The notes: generated by a model not told the origin, from the letters alone. 64,000 nucleotides of DNA from an uncultured Lachnospiraceae bacterium (GCA_910588655.1 CAJUPJ010000004.1:81402-145401); one strand, 5' to 3'; counted from the stretch's first letter, positions 54,892 through 63,337 are shown. A program made the numbers and translations.

Positions 54892-55271
54892 GCCAGTGCC
54901 AGAATTATTCTGTAAAATGGTCACTTTTCTATGTAGCGCAATGTCATTTAGTTAAAGGGGCTGACAGAAATATTCTTTAAAAGTGCCAAAGATTAGATTA
55001 GCTGGCAAATTCCAAATGTGCTTCCATGAAAAAGCTGTACAGAGCCGCTGGTGCTTAAGCCCCGTATTAAAATGTTCCGTAGGAACATTAGGGGCTTTAT
55101 GCATCCATTGCGTGCGATGTCCAAGCGGGAGCGTGCTTTTTTCATGGAAGGCACTTTGGATTTGCCAGCGCATCCAATAATGTAATACTTTTAAACATAG
55201 CATCACCCTTAACTAAATGACACTGCACCATAGCAAAAACACACCCTTTTACGGAATAATTCTGGCACTGG
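54892..55271. repeat. Outer hairpin arms enclosing the second MITE-like unit
   Basis: GCCAGTGCCAGAATTATTCT starting at 54892 is mirrored by GAATAATTCTGGCACTGGC ending at 55271. The match continues for about 45 bases each side at roughly 85% identity by eye. The unit at 54938-55226 sits in the loop. The same nested design is seen at 19374. Confidence 0.6.
54938..55226. mobile_element. MITE-like unit, 289 bases, inverted relative to 54208
   Basis: The ends GCAATGTCATTTAGTTAA (54938-54955) and TTAACTAAATGACACTGC (55209-55226) are inverted with one mismatch. The interior is the reverse complement of the first unit, including GGAACATTAGGGGCTTTATG and GGCACTTTGGATTTGCCAG. With the copy at 54208 it forms a megascale inverted repeat around the direct repeats. 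Confidence 0.65.
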
Positions 55272-55311
55272 CACTAAGAAGCGTCCATCCACAACCCCCA
55301 GCACAGCAGAA

Positions 55312-57594
55312 TTACACCCTCTCCCATATGCCCGCTACTATTACTGTCATATCATCTGGTGCTTTCCCCCCGCTCCGCCTTACTGCCTCATCAAGTATAT
55401 GTTTTGCAATTTCCTGTGGGTTTATAATTTCACACCTTTTTAAATATCCAGACAAGTCCTCTTCATCCTCCATAAAACAATCTGCAACGCCATCTGTCAT
55501 CATTATAACATAATCACCGCCAGATATCCCGACTTTTCCCACATATGACTCAATTTCATGTACAACACCCACTGGCAGGGTCTGCCCTTCTATCATCATT
55601 ACGCGTTTATTATGCCTTAAATATGTTGCAGATGCACCGTTTTTCAGGAAACAGCAGTCCCCTTTATAGAGGTTTAAAATAACTATATCTGCTGTTGCAT
55701 AACCTTCCTCTTCCTCTCTTGACATATAAAGCGAATTAATCAGCCTTATAGCAGAACTGTGTGAGAATCCTGCTTCTGCCATCTGTTCCAGAAGCTCTAT
55801 TACTGTTTTGCTCTCTTCCATAGCATCACTTCCGCTTCCCATGCCATCTGACAGTGCAAGCAGCATTTCCCCGCCAGGAAGTGTTATACATGAAAATGTA
55901 TCACCTGATATTTCCTCACCATCTTTTGGTATTCTTGCAACGCCTGTTATTGCATATAGTGGTGTATCTTCTACAAATACAAAATTAACCATTTCATTTA
56001 CAAGCACTTTCCTTGACTCCGCTGAAGGGCATATTGTCTTGCCAAGCACATGTGAAAGAACCCTTGCAACCTCCGCCGATGTAACCAGCCTGCCTTTTGA
56101 CGTCCTTGCCTGCAGGCTTATTTCCAGCCTTCCATCCTGCTTTTCATAAGCGAATATATCTTCTGCCACAACCTTTTTCTTATCCAGTTCACCAATAATT
56201 TTCTCTTCTATTTCTAACGAAAAATCTTTTATTTCTGGCATACTCTCTGCAAAATGTTTTACCATCTCACTTACTTCTTTCATCTGGCCCGCAACAACAC
56301 GGCGGCTCTCTGCCATCCGGTTTTTAAAGCCCATAAGCGTTCTTGCCATATACAGGTTCTGGTTAGCTTCTGACAGAAATTTCTCCGGGTATATACATTC
56401 AGCCAGGAATTCAGCCGGCATCTGGGCAGGAAGTATACACCCCTGTTCCTGCGCAACTGCGAGAGTATTAAATATTTCCGGCTTGCATACTGCAATCTGT
56501 CCCATGCAGTTATCCCTGTTTGCACAGTTCCCGCACACTTTTTCAGACATTTCATTCATCATTTTACGCATATCATGGTTATTCATCCCATACTTATCCT
56601 CTGTCTGTTTCATCAGCGCATTTGAAAGCTTGTTAAATGCATCAGAAAATTCTTCCAGACGCCGGCGCATCATATCCTGTACCCCCTTTTTTTCACTGGG
56701 GGGATTATCCGCGCTGCGCCCAAGCTTTTTAAGAAATGATACAGGAACACATAAAAATGCAATTCCTGACAGGATTATTGCTTTCATAGTGCCCTGTTCC
56801 ATATTGCTGCCATCAAGCAGGTAATTCAGTGATATTGCTGATGCAAAAAAAGACAGCACCATTAAAAGCCTTCCCTGCCCTTTCACAATACCAGCGCAAA
56901 TCCCAAGAAGCGCCATAAGCCCTATTATTTCAGCCGGCCTCCCACATAGCAGGAATAATATTCCCGCTGCCGTACCTGCAACAGCCCCCATACCTGCACC
57001 GTAACAATATCCTGCAAGCAGCAGTACAAAGTAAACAATTATATCTGCAACAGAAATCCCTGATACTGCCACCTCAGGAAACCCCCAGACTGCCAGCGTG
57101 CCAATAATTACGGTACTTGCCATCTCCTCATTGCCAAGTTCTCTATATTTCCTGGGATGCAGGAGAAAATGTATTCCATCATGGAATATCCTTGTACATG
57201 CAATTATCATTATACTGCTTAGTACAGCAAGCCATATATTATATACATTATATGGCAGCATCCAGAGCTGCAGTGTCCATAGTGCAGCAGAAGCCAGTGC
57301 GGAAATAATTGCAGCATGTCCCATTTTAATATGTATTCCTCTTTTGCCTAACATATCTGAAGCAAGAGAAAGCGCAAACATTACCATTCCGCCACAAATA
57401 GCCGTTTCCATGTTCATACTGCTGCATGCCATTCCAAAAAAAACTGCAAGTGCAACCGGGAAAATCCCGCCGCCTTCTGTAAAACCAGCCGCAAAATACG
57501 CAATTCCTACAGGGTTAAGCCCAAATATGCTTACACGCCCAAGTAAAAAACCTAAAACAACCTGTAAAAGTATTCTTTTCTGAATTTGTTTCAT
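55312..57594 (-). CDS. spoIIE: Stage II sporulation protein E (PP2C phosphatase)
   Basis: The 760-residue membrane phosphatase dephosphorylates SpoIIAA and so frees sigma-F in the forespore. GGAGG five bases before ATG 57594 sets the start. About ten N-terminal membrane helices (to about 300) precede a regulatory region with a Cys cluster (CGNCANRDNCMG) and the PP2C domain (about 560-760). The latter has ISGDTFSC, LALSDGMGSGSDA and MMTDGVADCF metal-site motifs. A promoter with 21-base spacing precedes it. Its presence argues for endospore formation. Confidence 0.96.
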   Translation of the reverse strand: MKQIQKRILLQVVLGFLLGRVSIFGLNPVGIAYFAAGFTEGGGIFPVALAVFFGMACSSMNMETAICGGMVMFALSLASDMLGKRGIHIKMGHAAIISALASAALWTLQLWMLPYNVYNIWLAVLSSIMIIACTRIFHDGIHFLLHPRKYRELGNEEMASTVIIGTLAVWGFPEVAVSGISVADIIVYFVLLLAGYCYGAGMGAVAGTAAGILFLLCGRPAEIIGLMALLGICAGIVKGQGRLLMVLSFFASAISLNYLLDGSNMEQGTMKAIILSGIAFLCVPVSFLKKLGRSADNPPSEKKGVQDMMRRRLEEFSDAFNKLSNALMKQTEDKYGMNNHDMRKMMNEMSEKVCGNCANRDNCMGQIAVCKPEIFNTLAVAQEQGCILPAQMPAEFLAECIYPEKFLSEANQNLYMARTLMGFKNRMAESRRVVAGQMKEVSEMVKHFAESMPEIKDFSLEIEEKIIGELDKKKVVAEDIFAYEKQDGRLEISLQARTSKGRLVTSAEVARVLSHVLGKTICPSAESRKVLVNEMVNFVFVEDTPLYAITGVARIPKDGEEISGDTFSCITLPGGEMLLALSDGMGSGSDAMEESKTVIELLEQMAEAGFSHSSAIRLINSLYMSREEEEGYATADIVILNLYKGDCCFLKNGASATYLRHNKRVMMIEGQTLPVGVVHEIESYVGKVGISGGDYVIMMTDGVADCFMEDEEDLSGYLKRCEIINPQEIAKHILDEAVRRSGGKAPDDMTVIVAGIWERV

Positions 57595-57665
57595 TGCATC
57601 CTCCATTCCGTCCACACAACGTGGAAATCTTTCTATATTGTGCCTGTTTTGTTTTTTGCCAGCAC

Positions 57666-57698
57666 AGTATAAAAAAGTTCCTTTGCGTATTTTGTCAA
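57666..57698 (-). promoter_or_regulatory. spoIIE promoter with 21-base spacer, probably Spo0A-activated
   Basis: On the minus strand TTGACA (57693-57698) and TATACT (57666-57671) are separated by 21 bases instead of 17. Known Bacillus spoIIE and spoIIG promoters have the same abnormal spacing and rely on phosphorylated Spo0A at boxes over the -35. TTTGACA here differs by one base from the reversed 0A box TTCGACA. Confidence 0.65.
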
Positions 57699-57719
57699 AT
57701 CTGAGGATGGAATAAAAAA

Positions 57720-57746
57720 AATATGCCGCTTTTTAAACGGCATATT
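57720..57746 (-). terminator. Rho-independent terminator of the hup-side operon
   Basis: On the minus strand a nine-base stem (AATATGCCG and complement) touching the divIC stop codon is followed by TTTTTTT. It ends the yabP-yabQ-divIC transcript and separates it from the spoIIE promoter. Confidence 0.85.
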
Positions 57747-58071
57747 AATCGTCATTATCAGGTTCAAATATAATCTCATCTTTATAAACAAGACCAAGTT
57801 TTTCTCTTGCAACTTCTTCCACATATTCATCTGTTTTTACATATTCTTCATACTCTTCCAGTTCTTCCGCCCTTTTCTCTGCCTCCTTCTTCTCCTTCTT
57901 AAGCCCTGCAATCTGCCTTGAATACTCTTTTTCCTGTGTTTTCAATACAGAATATTTATATGCCATTGTACCACAAAGCACAAGGGCTAATATAAGAATT
58001 CCCATTACCGTAAAACGGCTTATCCTCTTTCTACGGCTAGTCCTTCTTCTTTTCCCGCCTCTGTATGCCAT
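57745..58071 (-). CDS. divIC: Septum formation initiator (DivIC/FtsB-like)
   Basis: The 108-residue protein has an Arg/Lys-rich N-terminus, one membrane helix (about 20-40) and a coiled coil (LKKEKKEAEKRAEELEEYEE). A short tail carries the typical EVAREKLGLVYKDEIIF ending. It is a late divisome component acting with FtsL and FtsQ/DivIB. AGGTGG five bases before ATG 58071 favours this start over GTG 58080. It lies in the yabP-yabQ-divIC-spoIIE order known from Bacillus. Confidence 0.92.
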   Translation of the reverse strand: MAYRGGKRRRTSRRKRISRFTVMGILILALVLCGTMAYKYSVLKTQEKEYSRQIAGLKKEKKEAEKRAEELEEYEEYVKTDEYVEEVAREKLGLVYKDEIIFEPDNDD

Positions 58072-58165
58072 GAATGCCACCTGCCTTCCACAACACTTTA
58101 ATTTCTATTTTAGTTTATATAAATATACAACAGTTTTCCAGTTTTTACAATCAAAAAAACAGATT

Positions 58166-58585
58166 TTATTTCTTTTTCTGTTTTTTATCCTTATTGTCCT
58201 TATTATCTTTACCAGCTTTATTTTGCTTTCTTTTCCTGCGCTTTTTCTTAATCCAGCCTGCCAATGATGGTTTATGGCTGCCGAAAACCTTTACAAGCCC
58301 GCCCCTTACAGGCCTGCTTATCCCTTTTTCGTACAGCCATGTCCCTGTAACAAGCATCAGCGCCCCATACCAGCGTATTTCCCCGTCATTATATACAAAA
58401 AATATATAATAAACAGGAACAGATGCCACAGCCCAGTATAAAATATCTTCAATCCAGACCAGGATACCTGGATGCCAGAACATCCACCTTAAAAACCTCA
58501 ATATTTCATATCCAAAAACCAGGGCCATTCCACAACACAGTGTTACTATAAGGAAAGTAACCTGTCCATGAATAATTTCACTCAC
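58166..58585 (-). CDS. yabQ: Spore cortex biosynthesis protein YabQ
   Basis: The 139-residue membrane protein has three or four helices (about 7-25, 43-65, 70-85) and a highly basic tail (KKKRRKRKQNKAGK). The pattern FGYEILRFLRWMFWHPGILV fits the YabQ family, which is needed for cortex formation in Bacillus. Its start overlaps the yabP stop by four bases, so the two are coupled. Confidence 0.9.
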   Translation of the reverse strand: MSEIIHGQVTFLIVTLCCGMALVFGYEILRFLRWMFWHPGILVWIEDILYWAVASVPVYYIFFVYNDGEIRWYGALMLVTGTWLYEKGISRPVRGGLVKVFGSHKPSLAGWIKKKRRKRKQNKAGKDNKDNKDKKQKKK

Positions 58586-58881
58586 TGAAACATCCTCCCG
58601 AAAAATGAAGCTGCTTTTTTGGCTGGTTCTTCCTTATCAGAATATGCAAAACTGTCTATCCTTCCATCAACATCAACCTCACCTTTTTCCAGGGAAAGCC
58701 TGTTTACATGAAGCTCATCACCCCTTATAAGCAAAATCCCCTGTTCAGTTTCGAGATAAACTTCTTTTGCATCAAATGATAATACATCCCTTACCCCTGA
58801 TAATACTGCTGTCCGCCTTGCGTTAAGATATACCTTATGTACCTGCTTGTTCTGTCTTTCTTCAGTTCTTCTGTCTTCCAT
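58582..58881 (-). CDS. yabP: Sporulation protein YabP
   Basis: The 99-residue protein fits the YabP/YqfC family: LNARRTAVLSGVRDVLSFDA, EVYLETEQGILLIRGDELHV, LSLEKGEVDVDGRIDSFAYS. It acts in the mother cell in spore-coat or cortex formation in relatives. GGGAG before the ATG serves as Shine-Dalgarno. Confidence 0.93.
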   Translation of the reverse strand: MEDRRTEERQNKQVHKVYLNARRTAVLSGVRDVLSFDAKEVYLETEQGILLIRGDELHVNRLSLEKGEVDVDGRIDSFAYSDKEEPAKKAASFFGRMFQ

Positions 58882-58956
58882 AAAAAAACTCCCTTCATAT
58901 TCCTATCACAGTATATGAGGGGAGCATATAATTTATAACATTAAATTCCGGACGTG

Positions 58957-59196
58957 TTACAATACCCTGTAAAGTTCCCTGGCTTCATCCTTTTTATAAG
59001 TTTCTTCCAGGCTTAAAACTTCAACTTTTACCTGCTTATCTCCAAAGCCGATTTCTATAATATCTCCAACTTTAACATTAAGCGATGCTTTCGCTTTCTT
59101 GCCATTTACTGATATTCTGCCTGCATCGCACGCCTCATTTGCAACGGGCCTTCTCTTAATCAGCCTTGAAACCTTAAGATACTTATCTAATCTCAT
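58957..59196 (-). CDS. rqcP: S4-domain ribosome quality control protein
   Basis: The 79-residue protein has an S4 RNA-binding domain (MRLDKYLKVSRLIKRRPVAN, ISVNGKKAKASLNVKVGD). In Bacillus this YabO/RqcP protein works with RqcH in adding alanine tails on stalled 50S subunits. It sits between yabP and hup as in many Clostridia. GGAG precedes the ATG. Confidence 0.92.
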   Translation of the reverse strand: MRLDKYLKVSRLIKRRPVANEACDAGRISVNGKKAKASLNVKVGDIIEIGFGDKQVKVEVLSLEETYKKDEARELYRVL

Positions 59197-59220
59197 AAAC
59201 TGCTCCTTTTCTATGCAAAA

Positions 59221-59242
59221 GAGACTGCCTTAAGGCAGCCTC
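59221..59242 (-). terminator. Hairpin terminator after hup
   Basis: CTGCCTTAAGGCAG, extended to GAG/CTC on both sides with one mismatch, is followed on the minus strand by TTTTGC. It lies 22 bases after the hup stop, so most hup transcripts should end here with some reading into rqcP. Confidence 0.75.
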
Positions 59243-59263
59243 AGCAATTACCACAAACAAAAA

Positions 59264-59539
59264 TTATTGGTTTACAGCATCCTTTAAAGCCTTACCAGCC
59301 TTAAATTTAGGAGCTTTAGAAGCTTCAATCTGCATCTTCTCACCTGTTAATGGGTTTCTGCCTTCCCTTGCTGCTCTTTCTGCAACTTCAAATGTTCCAA
59401 ATCCTACTAACTGGATTTTCTCTCCTTTTTGCAGCTCTTCTGTTACAACATCAATAAAAGCCTTTAATGCCTTCTCTGAATCCTTCTTTGAAAGCTCTGT
59501 TTTCTCAGCGATAGCTGCTACTAATTCTGTCTTGTTCAT
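59264..59539 (-). CDS. hup: DNA-binding protein HU
   Basis: The 91-residue histone-like protein has the full HU fold: MNKTELVAAIAEKTELSKKD, FIDVVTEELQKGEKIQLVGF, GTFEVAERAAREGRNPLTGE. The last residues KAPKFKAGKALKDAVNQ are standard. It bends and compacts DNA. AGGAGG before the ATG and a consensus promoter indicate strong expression. Confidence 0.97.
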   Translation of the reverse strand: MNKTELVAAIAEKTELSKKDSEKALKAFIDVVTEELQKGEKIQLVGFGTFEVAERAAREGRNPLTGEKMQIEASKAPKFKAGKALKDAVNQ

Positions 59540-59584
59540 GGATAAATCCTCCTCATAAATTAATTCCGTAAAACCTACATGTTA

Positions 59585-59613
59585 TTTATACCCTCATTAT
59601 AAGCATTTGTCAA
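59585..59613 (-). promoter_or_regulatory. hup promoter
   Basis: On the minus strand a perfect TTGACA (59608-59613) is 17 bases from TATAAA (59585-59590), with a second TATAAT inside the spacer. It lies about 46 bases before the hup start. Confidence 0.8.
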
Positions 59614-59663
59614 GGATTTTCGCGAATAAACACATTTTTTTGCAGAAATACACCCATTTATAA

Positions 59664-60947
59664 TTAATCCAATGGCTCTGGCGTCATGTCTGGTTTAATT
59701 GAAATAACATTGCTTTTTGTTTTATTTGTTTCACCTTTAGTCCCTGTAAAATTAAAAACATCATCCAGTCTTTCAGATAATTGTTCTGGCAGTATGTTCT
59801 TTTTTACAAGAATCTCAAACTGGTTAGTGACAATATCCGGCAAACCAAGCAGTTCATCATCACTTAATTTTACAAGTTCATCAAAAACCTTCATAATGTC
59901 CTGCAGGCTTTCTTCTTCACTGTCATCAATATGTTCAAGCATATCCTCTTCTGCCCCATCCAGGGAAGGAAGCTCTGGTTCAATTACCAGTTTAGTTCTT
60001 ATCCTTTTACAAAGACCTTCCAGAAAACAGTATGAACGTTTATCACGTGCATGTATAACTTTAGGACAGATATTCTGCATTATAAAGGCTTCCACTATCA
60101 TATCAAGCAGCTTATCCTGTGACCCAGCAAAATATTCTACTGGTGATACAGGCAGTATAAATCCTGTATTTGACTCCACTGCCAGAAACATCATTGGAAA
60201 ATGTGGCACTTCATCTGGCGTATTGCGCACAGGTTCAGGGTACTGCACAAGCTCACATTCCCATACACCACTCTTTCCCATATTTTTAAGCCTTGCCACA
60301 TTAATATCATTATTTATGCCAGGCACTGTATATTCCTCTGGCAAAGGCTCTGGCATTTCTATACTGTTTATGATATATTCCCCGCCATTTTGTTCTAAAA
60401 ACGGGATTTTACCGCTTCTGCTTATATTATCAAACTCAGACAAAATTTCCTGGCTGGACATTCCTGCTAATGCAGTTGCTGCCTTAAGTGCCTCTGCCAT
60501 ATACAGTCCATCCTGTTCTGTCTGTATAACCCAGGGACAATATCCTGCCCTGTACTTTACAAACTGCGGCCAGGCATTGCTTCCCTCCAGACTGGTACTG
60601 TTCCTGTCTGCATAATCCTTTACTTCTGTTTGTTCTTCTTTGGATAAATTAGCCTTATCCTGGAAAGTACATTGCAGACATTCCTGTTGTAAAAGACATT
60701 CCTGGTATAAAAGCTGTGACTGGAAATCTTCCCCATATGTACTGGCAATAATCCTGTAGCTGTTAAAGCCCTTCCTGCCAATATATATGCCAATAGCAAT
60801 ATAATCACCTGCCATGCCCATTATGCTTATATACCCTGTTTCACCATCTGGTAATTCTATTGCAAATACCTCATCATCCCTAAGTTTATTCCAGAGTTTA
60901 GTTTCCTTGTATTCAAAAGCCAGTCTGTACAGGCTGTCAGAAGCCAT
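59664..60947 (-). CDS. DUF7309/DUF6930-type protein of unknown function
   Basis: GGAGGAGG eight bases before ATG 60947 sets a 427-residue soluble protein. The N-terminal part (LYRLAFEYKETKLWNKLRDD, TGYISIMGMAGDYIAIGIYI) matches what I recall as DUF7309. The middle (WECELVQYPEPVR, FPMMFLAVESNTGFILPVSP) matches DUF6930. An acidic stretch (EEDMLEHIDDSEEESL) lies near 335-355. There is no membrane segment or catalytic motif I can name. It sits alone between hup and rplL. Confidence 0.75.
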   Translation of the reverse strand: MASDSLYRLAFEYKETKLWNKLRDDEVFAIELPDGETGYISIMGMAGDYIAIGIYIGRKGFNSYRIIASTYGEDFQSQLLYQECLLQQECLQCTFQDKANLSKEEQTEVKDYADRNSTSLEGSNAWPQFVKYRAGYCPWVIQTEQDGLYMAEALKAATALAGMSSQEILSEFDNISRSGKIPFLEQNGGEYIINSIEMPEPLPEEYTVPGINNDINVARLKNMGKSGVWECELVQYPEPVRNTPDEVPHFPMMFLAVESNTGFILPVSPVEYFAGSQDKLLDMIVEAFIMQNICPKVIHARDKRSYCFLEGLCKRIRTKLVIEPELPSLDGAEEDMLEHIDDSEEESLQDIMKVFDELVKLSDDELLGLPDIVTNQFEILVKKNILPEQLSERLDDVFNFTGTKGETNKTKSNVISIKPDMTPEPLD

Positions 60948-61051
60948 ATATTTCCTCCTCCCATATGCCCAGAACATATATTACCGGGTTATCAAAAAGA
61001 ACTGCCAGAATTACCCGGCAGTTCCTAAAAAGTATAATCAGATTTAACAAA

Positions 61052-61417
61052 TTATTTAAGAGTAATTTTAGCGCCTTCAGCCTCAATCTTTGTCTTAATG
61101 TCCTCAGCTTCTTCTTTAGATGCTGCTTCTTTGATAACCTTAGGAGCGCCATCAACAACTTCCTTAGCTTCTTTAAGGCCTAAGCCTGTTACTTCACGTA
61201 CAACTTTTATAACCTTAACTTTGTTTGGACCAACTTCTGTAAGTTCTACATCAAATTCATCCTTTTCGTCAGCAGCTTCACCGGCAGCACCACCTGCTGC
61301 AACAACAACACCAGCAGCTGCAGATACGCCGAACTCTTCTTCGCATGCTTTTACTAAATCATTTAATTCTAAAACTGTCATCCCTTTGATTACATCAATA
61401 ATTTCCTGTGTAGTCAT
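61052..61417 (-). CDS. rplL: 50S ribosomal protein L7/L12
   Basis: The 121-residue stalk protein starts at ATG 61417 after GGAGGTATAT. It has the N-terminal dimer domain (MTTQEIIDVIKGMTVLELND), an Ala/Gly-rich hinge and the factor-binding domain (KIKVIKVVREVTGLGLKEAK with VDGAPK). It follows rplJ by 93 bases in the same transcript under control of the L10 leader. Confidence 0.97.
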   Translation of the reverse strand: MTTQEIIDVIKGMTVLELNDLVKACEEEFGVSAAAGVVVAAGGAAGEAADEKDEFDVELTEVGPNKVKVIKVVREVTGLGLKEAKEVVDGAPKVIKEAASKEEAEDIKTKIEAEGAKITLK

Positions 61418-61510
61418 TTTATATACCTCCATTAAATATAATTAAAATAAATTTTCCGTATCTAAACATTATAAACAACAAACTTATAAGACCTGGTGTC
61501 TTTATATATA

Positions 61511-62011
61511 CTATGCCTCTGCAGCACCATCACCCTTTTCTGCAATCTGCTTGATAACACGTGCAAAGTTTGCAATAGGTGACTGTAAAGAACCAAGCAG
61601 CTTTGAAATAAGCTCTTCCCTTGAAGGAATACTTGCAAGAGCCTTAACTCCGTCAGCATCATAAAAGTTACCTTCTACGATAGCAGCCTTAAATTCAAGC
61701 GCATCTGCTTCCTTAGCCATATTGTTGAGAATTCTTATAGGAGCAGTTGCATCATCCTTTGAAATAGCAATTGCAGATGGTCCTTCAAGCAGAGCGTCAA
61801 GCTGTGCACAATCTGTACCTTCAAATGCACGCTTCATAAGGGTATTCTTGTATACCTTGTATTCGCATCCTGCTTCCCTGAGGTTCTTACGGAGTCTTGT
61901 GTCCTGCTCAACAGTAAGTCCGCGGTAATCCACTAAAACTATTGTAACAGCACCTTCAACTTTCGCTTTAATCTCATCAACTACAGGCTGTTTAATTTCA
62001 ACTTTTGCCAT
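61511..62011 (-). CDS. rplJ: 50S ribosomal protein L10
   Basis: The 166-residue protein starts MAKVEIKQPVVDEIKAKVEG, with AGGAGA upstream; longer starts run into the leader RNA and are rejected. It anchors the L7/L12 stalk on 23S rRNA. Conserved LVDYRGLTVEQDTRLRKNLR and YKVYKNTLMKRA are present. The L10-L12 complex binds the leader to repress the operon. The usual upstream rplK-rplA pair is not here; sugar-transport genes are. Confidence 0.96.
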   Translation of the reverse strand: MAKVEIKQPVVDEIKAKVEGAVTIVLVDYRGLTVEQDTRLRKNLREAGCEYKVYKNTLMKRAFEGTDCAQLDALLEGPSAIAISKDDATAPIRILNNMAKEADALEFKAAIVEGNFYDADGVKALASIPSREELISKLLGSLQSPIANFARVIKQIAEKGDGAAEA

Positions 62012-62088
62012 CGGTAAAATCTCCTTTCCTGGGCAGCCCCATATTTTTATTGCTTCACTGCTTGCAGACCCCTTTTTCTTTATATATG

Positions 62089-62120
62089 AAAAAACTCCCT
62101 GCACACACGTACACAGGGAG
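62089..62120 (-). terminator. Attenuator hairpin in the L10 leader
   Basis: On the minus strand CTCCCTG and CAGGGAG enclose a 12-base loop and are followed by TTTTTT (62089-62094). It lies between the L10-binding structure and the rplJ start, so it can end transcription when L10(L12) complex is in excess. Confidence 0.85.
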
Positions 62121-62227
62121 ATAAAAATTTCCATAAAAACAAAATTCTCCTCGGCAGGCGTTTGTACTTACGCTGGTATTCCAGCACCTGCTGTCTACGG
62201 CAGTGTGGTTATGCTTCCAGCAAAACC
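62121..62227 (-). ncRNA. Ribosomal protein L10 leader RNA
   Basis: The minus-strand transcript contains CCGTAGACAGCAGGTGC and, after a hairpin loop, CGCCTGCCGAGGAGA. These are the conserved core elements of the L10 leader in Gram-positive bacteria. The L10(L12)4 complex binds this kink-turn-like structure. With the attenuator at 62089-62120 it regulates rplJ-rplL. Confidence 0.88.
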
Positions 62228-62233
62228 TTTGAC

Positions 62234-62262
62234 AGATTACCATAAACATAAAAAAAAGTCAA
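62234..62262 (-). promoter_or_regulatory. Promoter of the rplJ-rplL operon
   Basis: On the minus strand TTGACT (62257-62262) and TAATCT (62234-62239) are separated by 17 bases, and the L10 leader begins about seven bases downstream. ATAATTTCCAGTTAT just upstream (62264-62279) equals the end motif of the repeat elements at 41366. Confidence 0.7.
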
Positions 62263-62291
62263 GCATAATTTCCAGTTATCAGAAAACCAAA

Positions 62292-63335
62292 TTATTTCTT
62301 CTTTTTTATACCACTGAATATTGCCTGCAGCACTATAAAGAAGCATAACAGCGCTGACAGTACAATCCTTACCCACCAGCTTGATAATGAACCTTGTGTT
62401 GTAATAAGGCTTGATATTGTTCCTTTAATCAGTACTCCAAATATTGTTCCAAATGGCGTGCCAACACCACCGCTTAACAGCGTGCCTCCTATTACAGAAG
62501 CAGAAATTGCATCCATTTCAAGCCCTTTTGCCTGCTCTACAAATCCAGAACAGCTGTTCATGCAGAATAAGAAACCGCCACATCCTGCAAGAAAACCATT
62601 TAAAATATATGCCTTAAATTTTGTCTTCTTAACATTTAAGCCCATCATCATTGCACTTTGTGAGTTGCCGCCAATAGCATATACTTCACGCCCGAATTTA
62701 GAGAATTTCATTACAAGTGCAACTATTGTTACAATCACCAGTGCAATAATAACAGTAGGGTAAATATGTGCTGGTATAAATTTCCCACGCTTGCTGTAAG
62801 AACCTACCGGAAGGTCAATACTGTATTTTGCCCATGAAAGAAATACTTCATTTTTAATGGAAATCATATCTGTACTTATCATGGAAGTAAGACCGCGTCC
62901 AAAGAACAGTCCTGCAAGGCTGACGATAAACGGCTGGATTTCCATATAGGAGATTAAAAATCCCTGTACAATTCCATATAAAAGCCCTATGCCAAGTGCA
63001 ATAAGGACTGCCATATAAGCACTCATGCCATGGTTTTCCATCTGGTTTGCAACAGCCATGCAGACAAGCGCAGTAACAGAACCAACTGAAATATCAATAC
63101 CACCTGTAATCATTACTATAGTCTGGCCAACAGCAATAACAAGAAGGCCGGCATTAGATATAAGCAGGTCTAAAAACATCTGCGGTTTTGCAAAACCATT
63201 ATCTTTAAAAATAATCATTCCAGAAATATACATTGCAAGGAACAACAGTATTGTAATCATAAGGAGGAAAGTATTAGAATTTATTTTTCTCTTTGGTTTT
63301 GTACTTGTACTTGATTTAAAAATACCCATATCCAT
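62292..63335 (-). CDS. yjfF: Sugar ABC transporter permease, YjfF-like
   Basis: The 347-residue permease has about ten helices and the ribose/galactofuranose-type signature: QTIVMITGGIDISVGSVTAL, EIQPFIVSLAGLFFGRGL, SKFGREVYAIGGNSQSAMMM. The ending SLSSWWVRIVLSALLCFFIV resembles YjfF of the YtfQRT-YjfF galactofuranose importer. AGGAGGG eight bases before ATG 63335 sets the start. It follows a related permease, two bases away, which is truncated here. The sugar is inferred only from family resemblance. Confidence 0.88.
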   Translation of the reverse strand: MDMGIFKSSTSTKPKRKINSNTFLLMITILLFLAMYISGMIIFKDNGFAKPQMFLDLLISNAGLLVIAVGQTIVMITGGIDISVGSVTALVCMAVANQMENHGMSAYMAVLIALGIGLLYGIVQGFLISYMEIQPFIVSLAGLFFGRGLTSMISTDMISIKNEVFLSWAKYSIDLPVGSYSKRGKFIPAHIYPTVIIALVIVTIVALVMKFSKFGREVYAIGGNSQSAMMMGLNVKKTKFKAYILNGFLAGCGGFLFCMNSCSGFVEQAKGLEMDAISASVIGGTLLSGGVGTPFGTIFGVLIKGTISSLITTQGSLSSWWVRIVLSALLCFFIVLQAIFSGIKKKK

Positions 63336-63337
63336 AA

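Noticed and set aside
55217..55513. 98-residue plus-strand frame
   Set aside because: It runs from a repeat element into the antisense of spoIIE and has no start signal.
59686..60615. 309-residue open frame on the plus strand, Ser-rich
   Set aside because: It is the antisense shadow of the DUF7309/DUF6930-like gene; the serine bias comes from complementing its Asp/Glu/Leu codons.
62012..62134. Longer rplJ frame starting at 62134
   Set aside because: The extra 41 residues are translated leader RNA including the attenuator; the start at 62011 matches all L10 proteins.
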